A DNA stretch of 64,000 bases from Platanthera guangdongensis (lineage: Eukaryota; Streptophyta; Magnoliopsida; Asparagales; Orchidaceae): NCBI GenBank assembly GCA_039583875.1, contig CM077151.1, forward strand, positions 106,906,609 through 106,970,608. Direction: 5' to 3'. A model generated the notes under the pieces. The model searched no databases. It saw only the letters and a list, made by a program, of their open reading frames with translations, and had not been told where the DNA came from. Positions 1-10,710 of this stretch are shown piece by piece (position 1 is the first letter of the stretch; the number at the start of each line of letters is the position of its first letter). The position numbers and the translations under genes were made by a program.

Positions 1-94
1 CAATCAAAGAACAAGAAATAAGATAGGCAAGGGTGAAGAACACCGCTTGCCTGAACCGAGACGACGCCGCAACGGCTGCTCCTCTCTTTCCTTG
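1..94 (-). repeat. Left piece of old Tekay-like LTR (element C)
   Basis: This is the flank of the copia element that begins at base 100. If that element and one copy of its 5-bp duplication are removed, these bases join to 14970 and continue into sequence with LTR-type content. The assignment rests on nesting logic and not on a second copy of the LTR, because the rest of C lies beyond the left edge. No coding sequence is seen. Confidence 0.55.
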
Positions 95-99
95 CCTTG
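95..99. repeat. Target site duplication CCTTG, left copy (element E)
   Basis: CCTTG directly precedes the TG that opens the LTR at 100. The same five bases follow the CA end of the other LTR at 14965-14969. A 5-bp duplication is the expected integrase footprint and fixes both ends of element E. Confidence 0.93.
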
Positions 100-993
100 T
101 GAAAGATATTGTACCTAATCACCTAGAGGGGGGGTGGGGTGAATAGGTGACTTAAATCTTTTTAACTTTTGTAGGCAGAATTCAGATTATAACACAGAAT
201 TATATCTACTTTATCACAGCACACAATCAGCAATCACAGAATTCCACAAGCACACAGTAGACACTCAGATTTATAGTGGTTCCTCAAGGTTTGGGTACAT
301 CCACTTTCCCCCTTCGCCTATCTAGTAGTGTACTAGATTCGGCCAAACTTCTCCACTATCTCAGATCCTCAGATCTTACACTCAGAACCCCAAAACAAGG
401 TTCCTACAGCTCAGGCCCAAGGCCCTACAACTCAGCTTCTTCACAAAGCCTACACTCAGCTACCAAGGCCTACACTCAGCCACCAAGGCCTACACTCAGC
501 CACAACAGGCCTACACTCAGAGATTCAAATCTCCTACACTCAGGCACTCAAGCCCTACACTCAGCCTTTATAATTACAGGCTTACAAAACTCAGATCCCT
601 AAGGATCCTACAAGATAATATGAATACAAAAATTGTAACTCAACAACTCAGAGAAAAGAGAGAAGAGTTGTGAGTTTCTTGATGAGTTCTTGGAAGAACT
701 CAGCTGAAATCAATCTAACTTGGCTTTCTTCAAAGCTTCTTGAATGTAGAACACAATAAGATTGATCTCTTCTGCAGTTGATCCTTGATCTCTGCTACTT
801 AAGATTCAGAATAAATCTGAACCCTTCTTCTCAGCCTGGTTCCAATGGCTGACTTCTTGGATGGAGCTCTCCCTCTCCAACTTCTTAGATCTTCACTAGA
901 TTCTTCAAGGAATAGCTAGATCTTCTTTTTTATATTGATCACTTGAACTTGTGTTCAATCTTCTAACCCCTGTTTCTGTAGACAGTATAAGCT

Positions 994-1001
994 TATTTAT
1001 A
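994..1001 (-). promoter_or_regulatory. TATA box in 3' LTR of E
   Basis: The minus strand reads TATAAATA about 1.2 kb into the LTR. The other LTR has the same box at 13745-13752. It is the best candidate for the core promoter; transcription would start roughly 30 bases further along the minus strand. Confidence 0.6.
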
Positions 1002-1158
1002 GTCCTTCTTCAAGGTAACCGGCTGGTCCGGTTCATAACTGATTTTTGACAACTCTGACAGGTGCAGTAGACCGGCTGGAATGGCAGCTGTCAAGTCATC
1101 CAGTCAGTTCTTGAAAATTCTGTAACTGTCTGTAAGTGTCGAGACTGTCTGTCTTTAA

Positions 1159-2068
1159 GTGTCGACACTTATAGACTAAGTGTCGACACAAGTTGTCTAA
1201 GTGTCGACACTAGCCTACAAGGTGTCGACACAACTCCTTGTGTTGTAGAATGGACTTCTCGACACAGCTTCTTCTTCATGTGTCGACACTCATAATGTGT
1301 GTCGACACAAGTACTTGTACTTCAGTATATTGCTGAATTCTTGTAAGTGTCGACACAACTCCTTTGTGTCAACACATCTTCATGTGTTGAACTTGTTCAG
1401 TGTCGACACATCTTTCTTGGTGTCGACACATGCCTTCTGTGTTGATACTTGCTGAGTGTCGACACTGCTCCATGTGTCGACACATTCTTCTTCTGTTGAG
1501 ACTTTGGCTGAGTGTCGACACATCACCTTAGTGTCGACACTTGTACTTAGAATTTTGTTGAACTTTGCTAAGTGTCGACACAGCTCCTTGTGTCGACACT
1601 TTCTTCAAGTGTTGAGTCTTCAGCTAAGTGTCGACACATTCTTTCTTGTGTCAACACTTTCTTCAAGTGTTGACTCTTCTGTTGAGTGTCGACACATTGT
1701 TCTGGGTATCGACACTTTCTTCAAATGTTGAGTCTTCAGCTGAGTGTCGACACATTCTTTCTTGTGTCGACACTTATACTTAGTCTCTACTGACTTTTGC
1801 TGAGTGTCGACACAGCCTCCAAGTGTCGACACTTTCTAATGTAGACACAGTCTCACTGGGTGTCGACACAACTACTAAGTGTCGACACTGCTTCACTGCA
1901 CTTTTCTTCATTGAGTGTCGACACAGCTCCTTGTGTCGACACTTTCTGTCTGGTGTCGACTCTGCTTCCCTGGTGTCGACACAATGACTCCAACTGTCGA
2001 CACTGCTTGCCTGGGTGTCGACACAAGTCTTCTTAAGTGTCGACACTTTCCCACTGGGTGTCGACACA
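1159..2068. repeat. GTGTCGACAC palindrome array, 3' LTR of E
   Basis: Dozens of copies of the 10-bp perfect palindrome GTGTCGACAC (with a SalI core GTCGAC) lie every 15-40 bp, separated by short pyrimidine-rich linkers. The array occupies the U3 side of the LTR, upstream of the TATA box. Some copies have lost a base, for example GTGTCAACAC, so it is decaying by point mutation. Confidence 0.95.
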
Positions 2069-2213
2069 TGGACTTAAAAACTTTTTCATCATTTCCTGCA
2101 AATACTTAACCTGCACAAGTAAACTCAAAACACATCAAATACATTTTGATGTATATCATTGAGTTGGGTGAGGCTTCTTCAAATCAGGTACATTTAAACC
2201 AATGTACCCAACA

Positions 2214-2225
2214 ATCTCCCTCTAT
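2214..2225 (-). other. Polypurine tract of element E
   Basis: On the minus strand a purine-rich run ending in GAGGGAGAT lies directly against the start of the 3' LTR at 2213. This is the expected primer for plus-strand DNA synthesis. It is absent at the outer end of the other LTR, which confirms the orientation. Confidence 0.75.
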
Positions 2226-2348
2226 TTGGAGAAGTCATAACCCTTAGTCAATGATATACACCATTCATAATAAAATTACAAAATGATGTAAAGCAGGATT
2301 ATATAAAGGGCAACCATAAACATGTATTAAACAAGACATGTATACACA

Positions 2349-2353
2349 GATAG
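2349..2353. repeat. Target site duplication GATAG, left copy (solo LTR F)
   Basis: GATAG at 2349-2353 is repeated at 4038-4042, exactly outside a TG...CA-bounded segment. It marks an insertion into the 3' untranslated part of element E. Confidence 0.9.
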
Positions 2354-4037
2354 TGAAAGTCCACCTAGTGTCAGCTATGTGCACCTATGGGGGGGGAATA
2401 GGTGACGTGTGGTTCTTTTGCGGAATTTACGAGAGTACCTGCACAATAAAAATAAAAAGCACAGCACACAGAAAACACAGCAAATTTATAGTGGTTCCCC
2501 GACTTGGGTACATCCACTTTCCCCCTTCGACCTATCTCCCCAACAAGGGACGACTCAGTCACTTCTCCAACGGGATTGAAATCCAATCCCTTCACTAACG
2601 GAAGGAGCCCTTCCACACGTGAGAGTCAACACTCCCACAAAACGGGTTGCACCCAACCCTTACAACACGGAACAAAAGTTCCCTTACAACGAAATTAAAT
2701 ATAGAGTGTACACGTGATACAAACTTCTTTTGGAGACTACGGTGTTCCTCTTTGTTCGACGACGTGTTCTTGAAGTCGATGAAGAGTCTACAACCTTGGT
2801 CTCTCTTGGAGAGGATCTCCCGGAACCGGCGGCGGCAATCCGAGCGGCGGCTTGGTTCGGAGTCGGCGGCAACGAAGGTGCGCTGCTGCAGTGCTTTGAG
2901 ATCCAAACTTCTTTGCGAAGCAAACTAGGTCTACCAACGGTCACTCTAGGATCGGTCGTCTCGATCGATTCGGACGGGGGAGTTTTTCCCGGTCAACAAA
3001 TCGAGAGACAAGAGATCTCTGGATAGACACGTGATACGCAAGCTTTGCTAAGCTTCTGTCGCTGGAGATCGGGAAGATGAACGATCAGCGGCGGCGACGT
3101 ACTTGCCCGAGCGCGACGGCGGCGGAGGAGAGAAATCGCGATATTAGGGTTTCCGCTTGCTCGGCTTCTTTCTGTGTACATCTTCCGTTCAAAATACCCG
3201 AGTATAAATACTGTAGCTACCCACAATAAGACCGTTTGTGGGACCCACAAAAGGAATCCCCAAATCCCGGTTCAGATATTTAACAGCGGCAGAATCCGGT
3301 TCAGGAATTTCCAGAAAAACGCCAAGTCAAAATCGGTGAGAATCGAAAGTGATTCTCGCCGAGTCGCCGAGAATCAAAGGTGATTCTCGACGATTCGGCG
3401 AGAATCAAAGATGATTCTCGTCGAATTTGCCTTGGTTGCACGCACTGCTTTAAGCCAGGTCGAGACGGCGAGAATCAACTAGTGATTCTCGTCGATTCGA
3501 CGAGAATCACTAGTGATTCTCGCCGAATCGGCGAGAATCACTAAGTGATTCTCGTCGATTCTTACTTAGACTCAGAGGTGCTTGCTTAGAAGTTGCTGGA
3601 ACGTGTTCGGCGAGAGTCAACCGCTGATTCTCGACGAATCGGCGAGAATCCCAAGTGATTCTCGCCGAATCGGCGAGAATCACTAGGTGATTCTCGTCGA
3701 TTCTAACTTAGACGAATTTTCGTCTTTCCACCTATGAGATGCTCCTTGACCCATCCTTGCTCCTTGTCTGCTCCTGCATATTTACAGCCCTGTGCTTGAA
3801 AATAAGTGCACTCCAATAGAGAGAGTACACGTAGGCCAACACACTGATCTGCTCAACGAGGGATTACGTCGTGCAGACCCGTGTATATTGACCTACTGCA
3901 CCCTGACATTGGTGTGCACTTAGCGTGGAAAAACTGCAAGCACAACTAGAAGGATTTTATCAAATACATAGTCTATTGACCTTAGCTTGTCCAGGGGCTT
4001 CTTCAAATCAGGTGCATTATGGATACAATACCCAACA
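2354..4037 (-). mobile_element. Solo LTR F inside element E
   Basis: A 1684-bp segment flanked by perfect GATAG duplications. On the minus strand it opens TGTTGGGTATTG and closes with CTTTCA, the same end style as the LTR of E. The G-run with GGAATAGGTGA near 2390-2405 also echoes the 3' edge of E's LTR, so F is probably the LTR of a related copia family. No internal region, primer site or coding sequence is present, as expected after recombination between two LTRs. Its middle carries a palindrome array (3344-3702). Open frames within it have no recognisable product. Confidence 0.9.
3344..3702. repeat. GATTCTCG / CGAGAATC hairpin array in solo LTR F
   Basis: Repeated inverted units made of GATTCTCG and CGAGAATC arms around CCGAATCGG, CGATTCG or similar centres, with spacers such as ACTAGT or ACTAAGT. 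Several units can pair over 20 bases or more. The unit is unlike that of E, but the arrangement is the same. Confidence 0.9.
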
Positions 4038-4042
4038 GATAG
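4038..4042. repeat. Target site duplication GATAG, right copy (solo LTR F)
   Basis: The second copy of GATAG directly follows the CA end of solo LTR F. The bases from 4043 to 4179 are the rest of E's 3' untranslated region and hold no gene that I can see. Confidence 0.9.
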
Positions 4043-4179
4043 CATCTCAGAACAATTATGAAATAGATTTGAAACACATCATATTGTTCTCACAACTTTG
4101 TAATATTCATTATACAAAAGTTTTACATAGTGTTTAAAAAACACAAGATTACAATTGTAAACTGAATAAAAATTCTATT

Positions 4180-7027
4180 CTATTTTTGTTCAGCCTCTTT
4201 GATCACTATCCCTTTTCCAGATTGTACTTTGGCTTTAACAGAAGCTTCAGCATCTTCAGTTTCAGCAGGCTTTTTCCCTTTCAGCTCCTTCTTCTTTAGC
4301 TCTTCAGCTTTGATCTTTTGCCTCTCAAAATAATGATAAGGCTTGGGAAAGTACTTGCTAGGCTCCTGGGCAGTAGGAGGTAGCTTTCCCATCTTGGCCT
4401 TTCTTCTATATTGGACTATGACTTCTTGCCTTGTCTCATGTTTCCTCCATTCCAATTCAGAAAACCATTTATTTCTGTCTTGAATGTTATCTTTTGCAGC
4501 TTTTCATGCAGTTAAGATAATATTTCTTGAAGTGGGGCTCCACTGCTCAAAGTCTGGTCTTTGTTCAGCTTGCTCCCTGAACCTCTTTTTAGACAATCTG
4601 GTTTCTTCTTCTTTCTGCAAAGCTTCTTGCATAGCCTCAAATACTGGCTGAACAACCTTCTCTATGATGACATTTGGCTGACCCCCAGGTGGGCTATACA
4701 TTGATTGTATATCAGCATGAACCATATCAAAATCTGGAGGAGGGTAGATGACTTGAGCCACTTCAGGTTGCTCCCCTCCTAAATATGCAGGATGTATCCT
4801 AGATTCTGCAACATTGTCATCATCACATAAAGGAGGATAACCAAGAGTTGCTCTGATAGAATTAGATATCCACTTAGCATGATCAGAGCTGGCCTCTGGC
4901 CTTGACTAACACCCTCTCCCCCTTTATGACTTCTCTTTCTATGTGATCTCTTACATCATCTTTTTGAAATCTGACCTGGTTATCCAAATAATTGACTCCA
5001 TCTTTAAAATAAGGTTTCAACCTTTGGAGTTTGTCAGTTATGAGCTTCTGAGAGTCTTAAATTGCAGTTGTAACAGCAGTTAAGCTCTCTTGCAGTGCTT
5101 TATCAAAATCTGCCTTAGCAGTAGCAGTAGAAGTTGTCAGTCCAGCAGCTATGTTTTTCATCTCCATGACAATTGCATTATGGGAAGCAGTTAAGTTATC
5201 ATTCATTCTGATCCGGTTCTCAAGAACATATACTTGCTTCAGTGCAATGTCATCTACTTGAGCTTTGATCTTTTCTTGATGAGTTGCTAAATAGACTACT
5301 GCATTCCCTCCTTTGTGGAAGCAGTCAGCCATTTCCTTCTTATTAAGATTCATTTCAAATCTTATAGACTTAATATCCTAGGCCAAATCAAACTGTAATG
5401 ATTTTTGCCCTTCATCCACATACTGCTCAATGGCTTACCTCTGCTCATCAAGCTTTATCTGCATAGCAACCATAAGAGCACTGTAATCTATTGATGGAGT
5501 TGGCTGTAGTGCTGGCTATGGTGTTATGGTTTGCAAAGCCTTCTTATAATTATGACTCCTTCTTTTAAAGACTTGAAACTTCTTTGTCTTAGCTCTTGCT
5601 GCTTCCTCATCGTCAGATGCTTAGGTGCTGGCTATATCTACCCTTTCCCTTGGTAGCTCCTCAACTTCCTTAGGCTTCTCAGGCTCTTGCTTTGCTGTTT
5701 CTTCTAGAATTTTCACTTGCTCCCCCTCAGCTGGAGCATTTTCCCCCTCAGCAGCAGCACAATCCTTGTCAAAATCTATTTGATCCAGATTTAGGAAAAG
5801 ATCTTCCATTGTATATTCTTGTGGAGAATGAGCTGGAGAAATTCTTGGCTCATCTACCACTGGATCAGAAACTACTTGAACTGTAACAGATGTGTCCTCC
5901 ATGACAACATCTGGGACTTGACTATCAATCTGAGTTTGCTGATTAACATAATTTAAGGAATCAGACAATACATTATCCTCTATAGGGAAATCTAAAGCAT
6001 TAAGCTCAGTGATTACCTCAAGGATGATGTTTGTTGCTTGTTCACTTTCCAGTGTAGTTGGCTCTTCTACAACTAGAGGCTCCCCCTGGCCTGAATCCTG
6101 GTGTAAGGGGCTAGCTGGTGGTAGCTCCCCCTGCCTCTCTGCAGCATCTTGATGAGCTGGAGACTTCACAGCATTTCCTTCTACACCCACATCAGGAGTA
6201 AAGACAACCTGCTCTTCACTATCTGAGCTGCTAGTTGAATCCTGAGCAACTGGGGCAGTCTTCTTCTTCTTCTTTTGGGGTGTTACTTTCTCAGGAGTTA
6301 TTTTCTCAGGGGTTGGCATTTCCTTAGACAAAACCCTGTCCCATCTGGAGAAGATCCTCATGTCCATCTTTCTCATATGGTTGATTTTAGTGCCAGCAGC
6401 CTGACTCATAACCTCTGGTATGCTACCAGCTAGGTATAAACTTAAGATCCTACCCAAGTTGGGTTTCTTCAGACTTTCTTTAATCTTATCATAGACAATA
6501 ACAGACCAATCTGTTTTCAAAGTGAAGATTATCCTTGTCATAATACTGAACATATGGGCTGATACCCTATCATGCCCTCCTGGCTTACTCAAGATTACTT
6601 TTCCAACAATTTCAGATAGAAATTTTCCCTGACTGTTCATGCCCTTCCTATTAAACACAGATCCAATTTTCAATTTTGAATCCAGTCCACACCAAGTTAA
6701 AGCTTCTCTGGTCTTAGAAGCAGTAACCTCATCCTCTTCTTTTGTCCTTAGCAGGTTTAGAACCTTTCTCAAACTTTTTGGAGAGACCTTGACTTTTTCT
6801 CCATGGACCCTGGACTTGATCTTGAATCCAGATTCATCTACTTTAGCTCCATTCAAAAACTCTAGAACTTCCTTCTTCCAAATCTTTGTTGGCTCTGAAA
6901 CAAGAAATTCCAACCCCGAGTCTGCAACTAGGGTTATCACATTCTTGATCTCTGGGTCTGCATCCTCAAACGCTTGTCGCACCAGTTCGTAGCCTTCATT
7001 GACGTTCTCCTCGAGCTTTGGCGCCAT
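4180..7027 (-). pseudogene. Extra ORF after pol of element E (env-like position), broken
   Basis: A coding region of about 950 codons follows pol on the same strand, at the place of the so-called env-like ORF of Sireviruses. I choose the start MAPKLEENV at 7027, because the in-frame extension upstream is encoded by GTCGACAC repeats. The first part (to 5621) is intact: a globular segment of about 270 residues, then an acidic, proline/serine-rich region with a lysine run. Stops at 5621-5623 and beyond, plus a frameshift near 4893, break the rest, which is rich in charged, probably helical sequence (5353-5057 and 4761-4180). I see no signal peptide or membrane segment, so a membrane envelope role is not supported. 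Function is unknown. The N-terminal part may belong to the plant transposon-associated proteins found in this lineage, but I cannot confirm it. Confidence 0.7.
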
Positions 7028-7533
7028 TAGGGTTTGAAGAATTTGACTGGAGAGAAGAGAGGTGTCGACACACAAGTTTGGTCTCGAAAATTTTGAAAGC
7101 GTGTCGACAGACAAAGGCAAAATCCTATTTATACCTTTCTAGGTTTGAAGATGAAAAGGCGGGTTAACTAACTTAAAGTGTGTCGACACTGTCAATAAGT
7201 GTCGACACTGACTTATAATGTCTCGACACCTATGTGTCGACACAAGTTTAGTCAACATATATATGTGTCGACACTTGTTTATGTGTCGACACCACATAAC
7301 TTGACATTTAGTCGAGACTTTACTTAGATAATTCTGAGTAAATACTAAGTGTCGACACCATCTTGGATGTGTCGACACTTACTTGTCATGTGTCGACACT
7401 AATTTTCTGAAGTGTCGACACCAACTTCCTAGATGTGTCGACACCTTTTCACTGAAGTGTCGACACCAATTTTCTGTGTCGACACAGATATCTCTGTGTG
7501 TCGACACCTTTTTACTTAGCCATTTCTATAAAC
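7028..7533. repeat. Palindrome-rich spacer between pol and extra ORF of E
   Basis: About a dozen GTGTCGACAC copies, some degenerate, lie between the end of pol and the extra ORF. The word is the same as in the LTR, but the surrounding sequence is not an LTR copy. A position just upstream of the extra ORF is compatible with an internal promoter or leader for that ORF; this is inference only. Confidence 0.85.
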
Positions 7534-10500
7534 TTATTCTAAGTTTATCATACCTAGTTCAATTTTAAACCTATTGAAATTAGTTTCTTCTAGAGGCTTA
7601 GTATACATATCAGCTAGTTGATTATCTGTTTTAACATATTCTAGTAAAATATCTTCTTTCTCTACATGCTCCCTAAGAAAATGATATTTTATTTCAATAT
7701 GTTTAGTTCTATTATGGGAAACAGGATTATGTGCAATTGATATAACACTTGTAGAATCACAAAAGAGTGGAGTTCTACTTACCTGAATTCCATAATCCTC
7801 AAGCTGATGTTGTATCCATAGAAGTTGAGCACAACAACTTCCTGCAGCCACATATTCTGACTCTGTAGTGGAGATAACCACACTTGTTTGCTTTTTGCTA
7901 CTCCATGAAATCAGTCTTCCACCTAGGAATTGACAGGTTCCAGTTGTGCTTTTTCTGTCTTCTTTGCATCCTGCAAAGTCTGCATCTGAATAACCTGTTA
8001 GTTCAAAATCCTCATTCCTAGGGTACTAGAGGCCTAGATAAGGAGTGCCCTTTAGATATCTCAGTATCCTTTTGAATGCTGTCAAATGAGACTCCTTAGG
8101 GCATGCTTGATACCTTGCACATACACATGTAGCATACATGATATCTGGTCTACTTGCTGTCAAATATAATAGGGAGCCAACTATCCCTCTATACAAAGTC
8201 TCATCTACAGGTTTCCCTGCATCATCTTTGCTAAGAGACATACTTGACCCCATAGGAGTCTTCATGGTACTGGATGAATCCATACCATACTTCCTTATGA
8301 GTTCTAGGGTAAACTTAGACTGGCATATGGATAATCCATTCTCAGTCTGTCTAACTTAGAGACCCAAGAAGAACTTAAGTTCCCCCATACTACTCATCTC
8401 AAATTGCCCTTGCATTAGTTTTGCAAACTTTTTGCAAAGATTACTTTCAGTAGACCCAAATATTATGTCATCTACATATATTTGGACTAGTATTACTTTG
8501 TCTCTGGATTCCCTAAGGAATAGAGTCTTGTCTATTTTCCCCCTTGTGAACTTATTCTCAATGAGGAAACTAGACAGGGTTTCATACCAAGCCCTAGGGG
8601 CTTGCTTTAACCCATATAAAGCTTTCCTAAGTCTATAGACATGATTAGGTTGAGTTGAATCAACAAAACCTGATGGTTGTTCCACATAGACTTCCTCTTT
8701 AAGATTACCATTCAAAAAGGCTGACTTAACATCCATTTGGTAAACTTTAAATCCTTGAAAGGTTGCATAGGCCAGGAACATTCTTATGGCTTCCAGTCTG
8801 GCTACTGGAGCAAAGGTTTGATCAAAGTCAATACCTTCTTCCTGCCTATATCCTTTAGCAACCAATCTTGATTTGTTCTTAATGATGACTCCATGTTCAT
8901 CCATCTTGTTCCTAAAGATCCACTTGGTCCCAATTATGTTGTGATCTTTTGGTTTAGGAACAAGCTCCCAGACCTTGCATCTCTTGAACTGATTCATCTC
9001 TTCTTGCATTGCCTCAATCCAAAGAGGGTCTAGGATGGCTTTTTCAAACTTCTTTGGCTCTACTTGGGATAGAAAACTGGAGTAGATTGCTGCATTCAGA
9101 TTTCTGCTCCTTGTTTGTACCCCTTGACTTGGATCACCAATGATTTGTTCTGCTGGATGATCTCTTAGATGCCTATTGGCTGGAGGCATCCTGGCTTCAG
9201 GTTGTACTTCTTCAACTTCTTCATCTTGTTGTACTCCTTGTACTTCTTCTGCATTAGGTACATGTAGTACTCCCCCTGGACAGCAGCTACTGTCTTCTAC
9301 TTGCTGTCTTGCAGTAGGTCTTTCTTCAATAGTGAGCTTGTCCAACTTCTCAGTTACACCTGTGGGGCTGCAAATACTACTAGATAACTCATTGTTAATA
9401 AGTCTAGTTTCATCAAATACTACATGTACAGACTCTTCCACAACTTGAGTAGACAAGTTGTAGACTCTATAAGCCTTACTGTTGTTGATGTACCCAACAA
9501 AAATTCCCTCTTGGGACTTGGCAGCAAACTTAGTCAAGTAAAACTTTCCATTGTTAAGTATAAAGCACTTACAACCAAAGATCCTGAAATAGGATAGGTT
9601 TGGTTTTCTGCCTTTCACAACCTCATAGTGGGTCTTGTTCTGGCTTTTAGTTATGGTAGCCTAATTAATAACATGGCATGCAGTATTAACTGCTTCAGCC
9701 CAGAAGTATTCTGGTAGTGATGTATCACTTAATAGGGTCCTACCAGCCTCAATCAAGGTTCTATTCTTCCTCTCAGCAATGCCATTTTGCTGATGTGTCC
9801 TTGGTGAAGAAAACTCTTGAAATATCCCAAATTCTTCACATAGTTTTGCCATACTATCAGACTGAAATTCAGTACCATGGTCACTTCTTATTTTGACCAC
9901 TGTACTAGCTAGTTCATTCTGAATTTGTTTGACAAAGCTATAGAAGACACTAGGTGTTTCAGATTTCTGTCTAAGGAAGAACACCCAGGAAAACCTTGAG
10001 TAGTCATTTACAACTACAAAGGTATAGACCTTCCTACCTAGGCTGTGAACTGGCATAGGACCAAAGAGATCCATATGCAAGAGGTATAAACACCTCACAA
10101 CATCTTTGTTTTCAATACTTCTAAAGGTGGATCTAGTCTGCTTGCCCTTTTGACAAGCTGAGCAAATACTATCTTTAATACACTTAACTTGAGGACCATT
10201 CCTCACTAACTCTTTGCTAAAGAGTTTGCCAATTGTCTTGTAGTTTAGATGGGCTAGCCTCTTGTGCCATTTGACACAATGAGAGACTGTCTCATCAGCT
10301 ACAAGACACACTGGAGAACCATTGTTCTCAACCATAATGTCTAAGCAATAGACATTCCTTTTTCTATAACCAGTCAAAATGATCTCTTGATCATTTGACC
10401 TCCTAATATGACAACCATTTTTGACAAATGAGATGTCATATCCTACATCACTCAATTGACTTATACTAATAAGGTTATGTTTCAAACCTTTAACATAGGC

Positions 10501-10707
10501 CACTTGAGTAATTGTAATATAGGAGTTAGATATGTTACCAAATCCCTTGATGATCCCTTTTTCAGAACCACCAAAGGTGACTTTTGGACCATCCTTGATG
10601 GGTGTGTAGTCCTTTAGTAAACCCCTTGTTCCAGTCATGTGTCTGGAACATCCACTGTCCAAGTACCATATTGGGGCATGACCACTTGGATTCACCTGCA
10701 AAACAGA
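7534..10707 (-). pseudogene. pol: Copia pol of element E (protease, integrase, RT, RNase H)
   Basis: One reading frame of about 1060 codons in copia order. Near the start is the protease motif YLDSGCSRHMTG. A GAG-pre/zinc segment follows with H-H-C-C residues (HKRLAHLN ... CSACQKG), then the integrase core with LLHMDLFGP, RSDHGTEF and the E of NGIAERKNRT. Reverse transcriptase has [10 protein letters not shown], and RNase H has the ending TKHIEIKYHF...QLADMYTKPL. Three in-frame stops interrupt it: TAG at 9661-9663, TAA at 8356-8358 and TAG at 8026-8028. The frame is otherwise continuous with no frameshift, so this copy is recently dead. It lies directly after gag, separated by one TAA. Confidence 0.93.
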
Positions 10708-10710
10708 TTA
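10708..10710 (-). other. TAA stop at the gag-pol boundary of E
   Basis: Gag and pol share one frame, with a single TAA between the last gag codons (AAG GTT CAC) and the protease region. A stop at this place with no frame change is known from soybean SIRE1, where readthrough has been proposed. Element H has TAA at the same place (62519-62521). Confidence 0.75.

Larger units (their letters stand above)
100..2213 (-). repeat. 3' LTR of element E
   Basis: This 2114-bp repeat matches 12859-14964 almost base for base, with a few dozen substitutions and small indels by eye. On the minus strand it begins TGTTGGGTAC at 2213 and ends ATCTTTCA at 100. It holds a TATA-type box (994-1001), a region of short ACACTCAG-containing repeats (about 400-570) and a dense array of GTGTCGACAC palindromes. 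Short open frames on both strands here are by-products of the repeats. Confidence 0.95.

Noticed and set aside
276..602. 108-codon frame in the LTR of E, repeated at 13029-13325
   Set aside because: It lies wholly in LTR sequence made of ACACTCAG repeats, differs in length between the two LTRs and has no domain.
4180..7120. Envelope gene in element E
   Set aside because: No signal peptide, hydrophobic span or fusion-type segment is visible; the position alone is not enough. The extra N-terminal residues from 7120 are encoded by palindrome repeats.
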